Below, piece after piece: positions 33,955 through 44,293 of a stretch of DNA of 64,000 nt. The position numbers and the translations under genes were made by a program. This stretch comes from Hirundichthys speculiger (lineage: Eukaryota; Chordata; Actinopteri; Beloniformes; Exocoetidae): assembly GCA_018398805.1 (NCBI GenBank), contig JAGFBZ010001146.1:434001-498000 (forward strand). The letters are read 5' to 3'. Numbering within the stretch: position 1 is the first letter of the stretch; each line of letters opens with the position of its first letter. The notes beneath the pieces are model-generated. The model made no database searches, had not been told where the DNA came from, and saw nothing but the letters and a program-made list of their open reading frames with translations.

Positions 33955-35593
33955 GGATGAACTAAATGGTGAAACTTTGCCCCCAAAGGTCGAGGTCATC
34001 ATAGGGAGGGTCAGTGATGTCAAACCTACCCACCAGTAACCCACTAGTGAAAATAGCATGTCTCTAGCCCACACAGAGGCTGAGAAATGGGATTTGTGGC
34101 GTGCGTGATGGTGAAACTCCGCCCCCAAAGGTCGAGGTCATCATAGGGAGGGCCAGTGAAGTTAAGGCTACCCACTAGTAACACACTAGAGAAAATAGCA
34201 TGTCTCTAGCCCACACAGAGGCTGAGAAATGGGATTCGTGGCGTGCGTGATGTCGAAACTCCGCCCCCAAAGGTCGAGGTCATCATAGGGAGGGTCAGTG
34301 ATGTCAAGGCTACCCACTAGTAACCCACTAGAGAAAAAAGCATGTCTCTAGCCCACACAGAGGCTGAGAAGTGGGATTCATGGCGTGCGTGATGGCGAAA
34401 CTCTGCCCCCAAAGGTCGAGGTCATCATAGGGAGGGTCAGTGAAGTTAAGGCTACCCACTAGTAACCCACTAGAGAAAATAGCATGTCTCTAGCCCACAC
34501 AGAGGCTGAGAAATGGGATTCGTGGCGTGCGTGATGGTGAACCTCCGCCCCCAAAGGTCGAGGTCATCATAGGGAGGGTCAGTGATGTCAAGGCTACCCA
34601 CTAGTAACCCACTAGAGAAAAAAGCATGTCTCTAGCCCACACAGAGGCTGAGAAGTGGGATTCGTGGCGTGCGTGATGGCGAAACTCCGCCCCAAAGGTC
34701 GAGGTCATCATAGGGAGGGTCAGTGATGTCAAGCCTACCCACCAGTAACCCACTAGTGAAAATAGCATGTCTCTAGCCCACACAGAGGCTGAGAAATGGG
34801 ATTCGTGGCGTGCGTGATGTCGAAACTCCGCCCCCAAAGGTCAAGGTCATCATAGGGAGGGTCAGTGAAGTTAAGTCTACCCACTAGTAACCCACTAGAG
34901 AAAATAGCATGTCTCTAGCCCACACAGAGGCTGAGAAATGGGATTCGTGGCGTGCGTGATGGTGAAACTCCGCCCCAAAGGTCGAGGTCATCATAGGGAG
35001 GGTCAGTAAAGTTAAAAGGCTACCCACTAGTAACCCACTAGAGAAAATAGCATGTCTCTAGCCCACACAGAGGCTGAGAAATGGGATTCGTGGCGTGCGT
35101 GATGGCGAAACTCCGCCCCCAAAGGTCGAGGTCATCATAGGGAGGGTCAGTGATGTCAAGGCTACCCACTAGTAACCCACTAGAGAAAAAAGCATGTCTC
35201 TAGCCCACACAGAGGCTGAGAAATGGGATTCGTGGCGTGCGTAATGGCGAAACTCTGCCCCCAAAGGTCGAGGTCATCATAGGGAGGGTCAGTAAAGTTA
35301 AGGCTACACACTAGTAACCCACTAGAGAAAATAGCATGTCTCTAGCCCACACAGAGGCTGAGAAATGGGATTCGTGGCATGCGTGATGGTGAAACTCCGC
35401 CCCCAAAGGTCGAGGTCATCATAGGGAGGGTCAGTAAAGTTAAGGCTACACACTAGTAACCCACTAGAGAAAAAAGCATGTCTCTAGCCCACACAGAGGC
35501 TGAGAAGTGGGATTCGTGGCGTGCGTGATGGCGAAACTCCGCCCCCAAAGGTCGAGGTCATCATAGGGAGGGTCAGTGATGTCAAGTCTACCC
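33955..35593. repeat. 142-bp tandem satellite, about 11.5 units
   Basis: The phrase catgtctctagcccacacag starts at 34057, 34199, 34341, 34483, 34625, 34766, 34908, 35051, 35193, 35335 and 35477, so the period is 142 (141-143). Units differ by a few substitutions (for example gtgatgtcaag versus gtgaagttaag, and aaaatagc versus aaaaaagc). The variants tend to alternate along the array, hinting at a two-unit higher-order repeat. Frames such as 33946-34128, 34601-34837 and 35464-35676 are translations of the unit and not genes. Confidence 0.97.
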
Positions 35594-36110
35594 ACCAAAT
35601 ATGGCTGAGCTATAGAGCTCCAAAGAGGGCTGGGTTTTGAGCTGAATTGAGCAGATTTGCTCGGAAAGCCATTCATTCCTATGGGACGATTTTCACCGGT
35701 TTTTGGCGTCTAGCGTCGCCACGGTAACACTTTTGATGGAGAAAAGTAATAGCACACATCGCACGGTCGAGACCTACGTTTTGATATATTTCATGCATGT
35801 GTGCACCTTACGGTTATGCCCCTATTAACGGACAAAAAATGATGCGGAATAATAAGAAAAAAAGGGAAACCCATCCTGGATACTAATATACGCCTTCGTT
35901 TTTTGTCGTTTTCTCAGTCGTTTTATGTTTTTTTTTTTATTTTTTTCTTCCATAGCGAGGGCGGTGTAACCCAAGATGCCCTCGCCAAGGCATGTTGGGT
36001 TACACCCACAGAGGGCCATTTTATGGCCCGCAGAGGGCCATTTTGGGCCATTTACTGCATAACAATATGTGCTGCCTTTGGCATGCACATAATAACATGA
36101 TTCTATGCAT
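35594..36110. repeat. Dispersed teleost repeat downstream of the satellite, with hairpin
   Basis: The phrases aaatatggctgagctatag, gccattcattcctatgggac and cgagacctacgttttgatat belong to a repeat I recall from other fish genomes next to catgtctctagcccacacag units. The satellite may thus be an expansion of part of that repeat. A strong hairpin lies at 35963-36006. Confidence 0.5.
35963..36006. repeat. 18-bp hairpin with one mismatch
   Basis: ggtgtaacccaagatgcc (35963-35980) pairs with ggcatgttgggttacacc (35989-36006), 17 of 18 positions, across ctcgccaa. An alternative pairing of gcgaggg with ccctcgc overlaps it. Confidence 0.85.
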
Positions 36111-36229
36111 CTGAAAATAAATACATAAATCAATATACATACTGTTGAAATAATTGTATATAGTTATCACACATTTGCTATTAAACTGTACACTGCCTAG
36201 TGAAGAACCACTGAAAGAAGTTAAGTATG

Positions 36230-36605
36230 TGTCACCTTAAAATGGCTTGTGTGATTGCTGGATAACATGCTGTGTAAGAGTGTGAGAGTTATCATACGAA
36301 CAGAAGGAGAAGAGCTGGGAACTGGAACTGCACGAGAGAACATTGGGCATTGTACAACTATGTACTGATCAGTGTACTTAGGTCAGATTAAGATATGCAG
36401 TTAGTCACTCCCCAAACCCCTTAGAGCTGCATATCCTATGTAAAGCAGGGACGTCCTAAGAAAATAAGAGAGAGAGTTCGGCCGGAGTTAACTCAGAGCG
36501 CGTTGGAAACTGTAACTGGGCACTCTCTGCCGTTCTTGCAAGTAAATATAACAACTGTCTCTTGTCTTCCTTTTGAAAAGTGTTTTAGGTTGGCTGAACC
36601 TGACA
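36230..36605 (+). mobile_element. 5' LTR of an endogenous retrovirus
   Basis: The 376-bp segment begins TGTCA and ends TGACA, giving 5-bp inverted tips, and is followed 6 bp later by a primer binding site. Inside are gcatatcctatgtaaag (promoter-like) and a U5-like end, ggttggctgaacctgaca. The last 20 bp, taggttggctgaacctgaca, recur at 43589-43608, where the 3' LTR end is expected. Confidence 0.75.
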
Positions 36606-36611
36606 TTTACT

Positions 36612-36628
36612 TGGTCCTTCGAGCCGGA
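36612..36628 (+). promoter_or_regulatory. Primer binding site for tRNA-Tyr
   Basis: tggtccttcgagccgga is the exact complement of the 3' end of vertebrate tRNA-Tyr, which ends in TCCGGCTCGAAGGACCA. Reverse transcription of this retrovirus would therefore have been primed by tRNA-Tyr. Confidence 0.85.
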
Positions 36629-36629
36629 T

Positions 36630-37329
36630 CCCAAGAGACCTGAGGATTCCAGCAGGTGAGGTGGACACAAGAGTAGTGAGTAAAAAGGACGGCGGAGTCA
36701 GATAAATTCCGTGAAAAGGAAGTGAATGATTGTGAATCATTGCGCATTTTAAAAAGCCCTGAATATTCTAGACCCTGGCAGGCAGAGAAGGACGGTGGAG
36801 TCTGACAAATTCTGTGAAAAAAAAAAAAAAAAAGAGGACGGCGGAGTCCTACAAATTCCGAGTAAAAAAGACGGCGGAATCCGACAAATTCCGTGTTTAA
36901 AAAAAGAGGACGGCGGAGTCCTGAGTGTGAAAGGAGTGTAGAGACACCACTAGGTGTTTTTCATTCATACCAAAACAACAGTTGTAAGCAGCAGACTGGT
37001 GTGGATGCAAAGGCAAGAATCCTCCTCTCCAGAGAGAGTTGAAGTGAGGATTACCACACTAGAAAATATGAATTGCTGCCCTGTTGGATGAAACCAGTTA
37101 TTAGAACACCCTAGGTGGAAAAAGCAACAGTAAACCAGAAGCAAAGAACACACTGAAGTGTAAAGATTGGAAATTCATTGAAACACAGGATCCTAATAAA
37201 CTGAAACATTTAAATAAATGGGTAAATGATTTTGGATTTAATGGGCAGCTAAATATGCAAAAATTGACTGCCCTTAAAGATGCTATAATAATTTAACAAG
37301 TAGTGACCAAAAGAATATGTGAAAGGAAG
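36630..37329 (+). mobile_element. Retroviral leader with repeats and start of gag-like region
   Basis: Five degenerate repeats built on ggacggcggagtc plus acaaattccg occur at 36687, 36790, 36837, 36870 and 36908. A degenerate gag-like frame follows around 37160-37290 (ending in a stop) and is cut by the F1 insertion at 37334. I do not attempt to join or repair it. Confidence 0.55.
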
Positions 37330-38723
37330 GAGTTGTTGGGCCACAGTCCATGAGTTACAGAAAACCACATGGTTTTTGGAGACACAGGACCACTGAAATG
37401 ACTGCAACCCCCAAGATGCTTTGCAACGTTTTGTTTTATGGCAAGGTGTGAAGGGACACCATGCCACTTACTGGCTGAGGACCCCGACTACACAGCAGGG
37501 GTTCGTGGCAAAGGTGGATCACGTCCAGCCCACTTAAATACCGCCTCCCTCCTCCCACTCTCTCTCTCTCTGACCTCCAACACCTGAAGCTGCACATCTC
37601 TGTCCTGCTCCAGCAAGGCAAATAGCCAAAGGCCTGTGGTTCCTGGCGACCTGTCTGCCGGAGATCCCTCTGGTTGTCCGACGACAATCACATGCCTTGT
37701 CCGATAGTGACGCGCCACACGGAGTGAGCCGCGACGTAGGAAGGAATCACGGAGGAATCACCTGCGAGCCTCGGACGCGTGAACGGCCTCAGATGAACCA
37801 GGAAGGAAGACAGCCTGGCTGCCGTTGCTGCGCAATGCCGCATCTCCGTTGACCACAGAGAGGAATAGGAGGGGAGCCGCTCCAGGACCAGCGGAGCGTA
37901 AACCAACAGCGGTTCTGCCGTACCAAGATTAATCAATCCAGTTCCATGGATTTAACAACGCCATCGATCACTTCCAGATCGATCCACATAAGAGGCTTTT
38001 GTGTCTGGGCAGAGTAACTTTGCTTAGTTAATATTTCTGTGCTAAATATGACACTGTTTATGATTGAGCCCACTGGTAATCCACCGGTAATCCGCCGATG
38101 CGTATTTACCCACGTGATCATCGTGTTTCCTCACCACTGGTTGATCGCGCCCGATTTTCAAACAATCAGGACGAGAGTGTGGACGTCTGCTTCACACTCT
38201 CCCTCCTGTGGAGATCTTCAAAGCTATCAAAGCATCGGTGGTTAGGAATCACCTTTGCTTTGTTGATTTTACTCTGTGTTTTCTTTCCTCTTTTTTTACG
38301 TACTAACAACCTTCCGTGATCTTGGCCTCCATTTTAGCAAGGGACGAGATTACCGCGTGATCTCGGCCGCCATCTTGGTGAGGGACGAAGTCACCACGCA
38401 ACCCACCCTCTTGAAATCCTCCTCACGCTAGAAGCAAGCTTAGGGCCATTTCCAAATTCCTCCCTTAACCCTCAATCTCAACCCTCGCCCTTAACCCTCA
38501 ATTTTTGGCCCTCAATCTTAACCCTCGAAAGTAAGTGTAAGGGCTATCTTGTGACTTAGAAATGGGACACCCCGTTAAGTGCAGTTACGTCTTCAGACTG
38601 TGGGGGGCGGCCTTACGCCAAAGCTACGTCCAGTTTATCAAGAAGACAACGAAGAAGAAGTAGAAGAACAATAAAAGGAGTGAAGAGAAAAACAAGAACA
38701 ACAATGACGACATTTTAGCAACA

Positions 38724-40071
38724 ATGCCGTCCGCATCAGTGATTTTCTTTGCGTGGGCTTTGGGCATCTTCATGAGATTGACTACTGCCAAACGGAAAAA
38801 TGAACGAAGGAGAAGGTTTGTCCGACGCGTGGGAAGACTAATGGATCAGACACAGGTATGTAAACTCAATACAGAATTAACGCTATACACAAAAAAACTA
38901 AACACACTAAAGTAACTAAATCATGTTGCTCATGAAGGATCACAATTAGAGGGACCATAGATGATGTGATTTAAGCAGTGAAGTGCTTAATTGCTGATGT
39001 ATCAGATAAATATTTTCTTATGTGTGATCTTTCCAGATGGGTCATTCAATGGTGTACTGCAAGCTGAACCAGGACCTGCCAATACTGCGACTGTGGTTCA
39101 ATGTAGAGGCTGAACTGAAGCAGGACTTCCGCTTGAGCAGAAGAGCCATGCGGGGTCTGCAGAGGCTCCTGCAGAGGGAACAGGAACCATGGCTGGGGCT
39201 CTCAACTAGAGGTCCTAAAATATGTGTATTGGCTGGCTCGCAGCTTGTCCTACCGGGTTGTTTCCAGCGTCTTCTGTGTGCCAAAGACAACTGTACACCG
39301 TGTCATACACAAAGTTGCACAGCTGATCTGGCTTAACCTGAAGCTAGCCATCCACTTCCCAGAACCAGAAAACCTCGGTGAAGTTGGAGAAGGATTTGGG
39401 CCAACTTGCAGGAACCCCCATCCTGGACTGTGTTGTTGGTGCAATAGATGGCTGCCATTTTTGCATCAAACCCCCCTCTCAACACAGAATTGACTACTTG
39501 AATTACAAAGGGTTCTTCTCCATTAATATGCAGAGCCATTTGTGACTCAAAAGGAAAGTTTCTGGACATTTTTGTTGGGTATCCGGGGTCAGTACACGAC
39601 ACGCGCATAATGAAGAACAGCACATTTTACAGGTCCCAACAGTACCCCCCCAGAGATAGGTTTGTCCAGACAGGGATAGCCTCTGTCGCCAAGAATAATC
39701 CTATCAGCCTCATCACACCCTACAAAGAGCCTGTAAGGGGACGCATAGAGAACCGCTTCAACTTCCACCATGCCCGGGGGTGCAGCATTATTGAGAGAGC
39801 TATTGGTATGTTGAAGACAAGATGGAGGTCAACCCTTTTCAGAGCTCTGGAGGTTAGGCCAACATTCTCAGCAGTAGTCATCGTTACCTGTGCCTTTTTA
39901 CACAATGTCTGTTTGGATAATGGTGATGAACTGGAGCCAGACATTGATGTAACACAAGACATTTTTGACCCTCAACCACACTGTGAAGCCCTAGTGGCAA
40001 ATGAAACATCTGGTAATGCCAAAAGGGACCAACTGGCTGCCTTAATTTCTGGCCAAGACCAGGGTTAAACA
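38724..40071 (+). pseudogene. Harbinger DDE transposase (HARBI1-like) pseudogene
   Basis: Exon 1 (38724-38855) ends at cacag/gtatg and exon 2 starts at ttccag/atggg (39037); the splice keeps the frame. Exon 2 continues with FRLSRRAMRGLQRLLQ, then YWLARSLSYRVVSSVF (HTH region), then DCVVGAIDGCHF carrying the first catalytic Asp, then YPGSVHDTRIMKNS with the second Asp, then CSIIERAIGMLKTRWR with the catalytic Glu. The frame shifts near 39208, near 39402 and near 39536, so no single protein can be made. The C-terminus, ending LAALISGQDQG at 40068, is intact. Family proteins cut DNA in the nucleus together with their Myb-like partner. The vertebrate domesticated relative is HARBI1. Confidence 0.88.
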
Positions 40072-40435
40072 ATGTGGTCTAGTTAAGAAAAATACTGAGC
40101 ATGTGTATATACACCTTTTTAAAAATGTTGAGTGGATTTTTTACACATTTGTTAAATGAATACCTTTTCTTGGAAACTTGTTTCTTTTTTTGGTGTGTAA
40201 CATTTCTACTTGCTGTCTGAGACCATCTGTTATGACATAGCAGTTATGCCCACAATCTCAAAACTTTGTTGTTTTTTTTAAATTTAAATATAACATCTCA
40301 ACATTAAATAGAACTATACAAGAACATTTCAAAACAGTTAGAAATGTTAAATGAAGTAATAAAAGGACATGCAAAAAAACATGGCAAATGGTTGATAAAA
40401 CATAGCATATTCTTCTAATAATGAAGAAAATACAA

Positions 40436-41618
40436 TCACATTTTGTCAACCATGCGCTCAAACAATGTGAGGAAGCGCTCTGTCTTCGCCTCACTCTCCT
40501 CATGGCGCCTCTGCTCCCTCTCACCCTCCTCCTTTAAAAAATCAACGAGGACATTAGATTTTCTTTTTTTTTTTTTCGGGGAGAAGGTGTTGGGGGACTT
40601 GCAGCTGATGCTGACATCACAGATGTAGAGGTCAATATGGGAGATGAGAGAAGATTTAAAAAAAAAAAAAAAAAAGGAAAACAGTAACTTGAAAGAGAGT
40701 AAGGAGAAGAGATGATTACAGAGAAGGATTAGGTGGAAAAAATAGGAGATAGGAGATGTTAAAACGTTGGAGAAGAGAAGGTTGTGAAAGAGAAAACAGC
40801 AACAGAGAGCTGTCAAGGTAAACAATTGAAGGAGAATGAGGAAACACACACATTACAAATATAGAAAAATTGATGGAATAAGGGATTCTCTCCCCTTGTA
40901 CCTCGTCTTTAAATTTTCCCATTTTTTGGCAGCCTGTTGGGGCTCAACAATCCCACCAGACCAGCTTCTTGGATGAATTGTCTGTTTAATAGTACATAAG
41001 TTTAAGCTTAAGACACGTAAGTGAAAAAGATGTAGAGTTCATGCATAAAAGTTCATGTTCAAGGCTATGCCTGCAAACACGCTACAATACTCACTGCCAG
41101 AGCTTTTTAGGAGCTTGTTTGCTCTTCAGAAAAGCCTGCTTATTGTTGGCTCTGAAATGTATCAGAGCCCGTGTTGTCTCTGTGTTCCCTGAAATGACAC
41201 AGGGTTAACATTGAAAAGAGCGCTGTATATTCTCTAAATAAGATTAGCAAATAACACAATAGAGGATACATTATTCAGTCCTTGGTCGCTACACAACAAC
41301 GTATACAAGTAACGTGAAGCAGGCGGTCCCGGTAACCAACTTCACGTCACTGGGACCACTGACCGGGACCGTCGGTAACGTGAAGCCGTTACTTGTATAC
41401 GTTGTTGTAGCCGTTAACGGCTTCACGTTACCGGGACCGCCGACCGGGACCACCGGTCCGCCAGTAAACATCGTAAAGTAAAAAGATAAATGTTACGCAA
41501 CAACGATGTTAATCCATAAAAAATGTCTCAACCAAAGACAATAATAGGTTTCATAACATTTATATCTTTAAGAAATTCGGAAATACTTACATTTGTAGCT
41601 AGCTTTTTTTGTCGCCAT
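40436..41618 (-). pseudogene. Harbinger Myb/SANT-like accessory protein pseudogene
   Basis: On the minus strand, ATG at 41618 opens exon 1 (41591-41618, MATKKASYK) with donor gtaagt. Exon 2 (41188-41095) restores a Trp across the splice and reads NTETTRALIHFRANNK, the start of a Myb/SANT-like domain. Exon 3 (40981-40902) reads FIQEAGLVG, then after a one-base loss EPQQAAKKWENLKTR, the end of that domain. The last exon (ending at 40436) gives SPKKKKRKSNVLVDFLKEE and a charged helix to ERMVDKM, typical of the C-terminal multimerisation or transposase-binding part. The partner protein directs the transposase to the nucleus and the ends in known Harbinger systems. One frameshift makes it a pseudogene. 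Confidence 0.75.
41293..41408. repeat. 22-bp perfect inverted repeat inside the Harbinger element
   Basis: acaacaacgtatacaagtaacg at 41293-41314 is exactly complementary to 41387-41408. Between and beyond the arms, aacgtgaagc/gcttcacgtt and gggaccg(t/c)cgg units repeat in both orientations up to about 41460. Confidence 0.85.
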
Positions 41619-42363
41619 CCTTCTCGAATACGTCTTTACCCAGTGCATTCTGGGTAGCCCTTACTTTCAAGGGTGGTGTCGGAAAATCTCAATTTTGAGG
41701 GCGATACAGCCCTCAAACTCGTCCCTCAACTTGACTTTCTAAGAATCGGGACAGCACTTGCCCTTAGTGGGAGCGTGCATTTTTGAGATTGAGGGTTGAG
41801 ATTGAGGGTTAAGGGAGGAATTGGAATTCACCCTTAGTTTATCTACCACACACACACACACTACCTACGCACACACACGTACCTATAGTTTCCAGCACAC
41901 ATGTATATAAGTTTACACTGGTTTCAATTGAATGTTTTATTTGCTTATGTTAGTTTAGTCATCTTTTAGTTAGTAGATATCAGGATCGCAATTCAAGTGT
42001 TTGTTCATTTTAATGCTTGCGTTAATAAATTCTGATATATTCTAATGAGAGAAGTTGTTTGTGGTTATTTTACACAGTTTTGCAACATTTGCTGGTTGAA
42101 GAGATCTGTGCTTGGACTCACACCTTCTCTGTTGCTCTATAGCGCCACACCTGGTCACAGGCTGGCACGCATAGAACAACAGCCATTTTGAGACTGATTG
42201 TGCTGTTTAGTCCCTTTCTCCTGATTTATCAGGTGGTGCCCCATTTCATTTTATTAACTTTGTTAATACACTTCTGGTTATTAGCAGCTGTCCCTCAAGA
42301 CAGTTGGTAATAACCATTTTATGACTAAACGAGCATATTATACGCCTTATTGCACAAAAGGGT

Positions 42364-43588
42364 AGAAGACAGAATTCTGGATGGAAATAACACGTAGGAG
42401 AGAGGAAGGGTTGAGAAAGTCTAGAGAAGAACAAAAAGAGAAATAAAGAAAAAGAGATTATGTTTCACAGAGAGGAAGGGTTGAGAAAGTTCAGAAAAGA
42501 GCAAAAGAAATGTAAGGAAAAAGACATGTTCTTCTAAAATAATGACTATGGTCAAACCATTAGATAAGATTAGATAAGACAGAAACAGTCAAAGTGTCTG
42601 ATCAGGGAATTCTTATCCATATCCTTGCAAAAACAGAGCGTACGAGACGGGTCCAACAGACTGTAGAATACAGAGAGAAAGACCAGAAAGAGAAAGATGA
42701 GAGAGAGAAAACAGAAAAAGGCAGGAAAGAGAAAGAGAGAGACAAAGAGAAGAACAAAGACAGAAAGATGCCAAAAAAAGAGCAAGAAAGGTATAGAGTC
42801 AGGTAAAATGAAGGCGTTAGCAGTATGTTGTCAGGAAGACAATGAAACTCAGGCAGGCAGAGCTCAGGGTCAGGCTGCAGCTGATCCCAGGCCTGTGCAG
42901 GAAGAAGGAGAAATTAGAGAGAGTTAGAAGCTGTAGGGGGAGCCCCTACAGAGGTAGAGGATAAGAATGAACAAAAGAGTAGTAGAAATGAACAAAAAGA
43001 AATTAAATGGTTTAGTTTAGTTTTTAGTTCATTCAGTCACTCAGTCATGACCAGATATTGGACACAGTATTGACATTTCATACAGAATCACTAAATCAAG
43101 AATAATATGTTGAATATTGACTGAAAAGGCTGAAGTAGACTGCTTATAAAATCTATCCTGTATTGTCTTTTTTTTAAGTTTCAAAAATGGCTTTACAAAC
43201 CATTTTTCTCAAAAAAAAAAAAGACTGGAAGGGATCTTACCATCAAAACCCCAAGAAAACGATGCACTGTGAAAGTATTTGGTTTTTAAAAGAACCTATG
43301 CGTACCTATGCCAACTCGAGACCTTGTTGCAGGTCTTCCTGCTGAAGGATAGAACGTTGGTAACGATGAGATTAAAACAGATGTGACGATAGAAGTTATA
43401 GTCTTCTGATGACCTCAGTGCACAGCAGCCTCTCTTCCATTTAAAGAATGTGAAACATTGTCAGAGGATACATTTTTTTTAATTTATTTATTTTTTCATT
43501 TCTGTGCCAGTATTTAACTCCAATAATGGAGACACATCTCCTTTTCAAACCTTTTTAGCTTTTTGGACAGCAAGAGCACCTCTGAGAT
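42364..43588 (+). mobile_element. Continuation of the retrovirus remnant (purine-rich gag-like region)
   Basis: Immediately right of F1 copy C the sequence is strongly GA-rich (42364-42960). One frame (42594-42806) is a Lys/Glu/Arg-rich coiled-coil-like stretch, as seen in the gag of some fish endogenous retroviruses. It is followed by frames ending in stops. From about 42960 to 43588 I recognise nothing; polymerase and envelope regions appear deleted. Confidence 0.45.
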
Positions 43589-43608
43589 AGGTTGGCTGAA
43601 CCTGACAC
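43589..43608 (+). mobile_element. Residual 3' LTR end of the retrovirus
   Basis: taggttggctgaacctgaca is identical to the last 20 bp of the 5' LTR (36586-36605). The sequence before it does not match the LTR, so only this tip is recognisable. Confidence 0.55.
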
Positions 43609-44293
43609 ATACATGCATACCCATACTTTTTGAACATAAAGAATGTCTTGTAAATAAATGTAGGATCCCTCTTCGGAGCTTTATTTTCTTAAAGTAAAGC
43701 CACCTCTGCAAAGCTGTTAACTCTCACCTAATTTTCCCCCCCCTCAGCAGATGTGCGTCTCAGTTTATCTGAAACCTGGTACCAACCAGCACCGAAGCCA
43801 TAAAACTCCAAAGATGTCCCCGTTGCCATGACAACGCTCAGCCGAAGATTAGCAAAGTCTATAACTTTCGTTACAAGATGACACTGGAATGTCGAGAATG
43901 GAGAAACAGACCCTCACAAAGAGTCATAAAACCCCCAAGAACGCTGCATGTGAAAGAGGACCAGACAGAAATCTCTCGTCTTCTAAACAGACGATGAAAA
44001 GTTTATATAAACAATTTTCTTACAGGACAAAACTACTATGATTTCCGTAAAACTGTCATAACTGAGGAGAATATAACGTTCAAGATCATATAACGAAGAC
44101 TGTCAGTTAAGCCGTGAAATTATTTTGTATTTAGAGCCATGTCACCACAAGCCTTCTGTTTTCCACAGGACAGTTTGTTAAATGAAAGGTTAAAAGTTAT
44201 TATTCTGTGTGACATAACTGTGATATTTGTGTTTGTGATGTTTTATTTCATCCTGATAATTAAGTTAGTAACGGTTTAAATGTTGTTTAAACT
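43609..44293. other. No gene or recognised repeat
   Basis: Includes cttgtaaataaatg near 43650. No domain-bearing frame. Confidence 0.35.

Larger units (their letters stand above)
38443..41833. mobile_element. PIF/Harbinger transposon with TTA target duplication
   Basis: The left end gggccatttccaaattcc and right end ggaattggaattcaccc are imperfect inverted repeats continuing into cctcccttaaccctcaatct on both sides. The 3-bp TTA at 38440-38442 and 41834-41836 is the TWA-type duplication of this superfamily. Both characteristic genes are recognisable in opposite orientation: a DDE transposase on + and a Myb/SANT-like DNA-binding protein on -. At 3.39 kb it has the length of an autonomous element, but both genes are broken. 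Confidence 0.92.
37334..42359 (+). mobile_element. LTR-like family F1, copy C, carrying a Harbinger element
   Basis: Starts tgttgggccacagtcc like copy B, and contains cataagaggcttttgtgtct, the gccatcttgg motif at 38369, then after the nested element AATAAA at 42024-42029, agcgccacacctggtcac, cctgatttatcagg and the end tattgcacaaaa. The flanks gagt (37330-37333) and gggt (42360-42363) look like a 4-bp duplication with one later change. Without the Harbinger element it is about 1.63 kb. It interrupts the gag-like region of the retrovirus, whose remnants continue on the right. Confidence 0.75.

Noticed and set aside
34601..34837. Repeat-containing protein on the minus strand (HHARHESHFSASVWARDMLF units)
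   Set aside because: It is the translation of the 142-bp satellite, whose unit length is not a multiple of three, so the frame cannot continue through the array.
33955..35593. Regular repeat spacing suggesting a CRISPR array
   Set aside because: The whole 142-bp unit is repeated, with no unique spacers, and the context is a eukaryotic genome.
40258..40524. 88-codon minus-strand frame inside the Harbinger element
   Set aside because: It is an out-of-frame shadow of the Myb/SANT-like last exon and its 3' flank.
36230..43608. Target-site duplication of the endogenous retrovirus
   Set aside because: The flanks next to TGTCA (36230) and after TGACA (43608) do not match convincingly, so I did not claim one.
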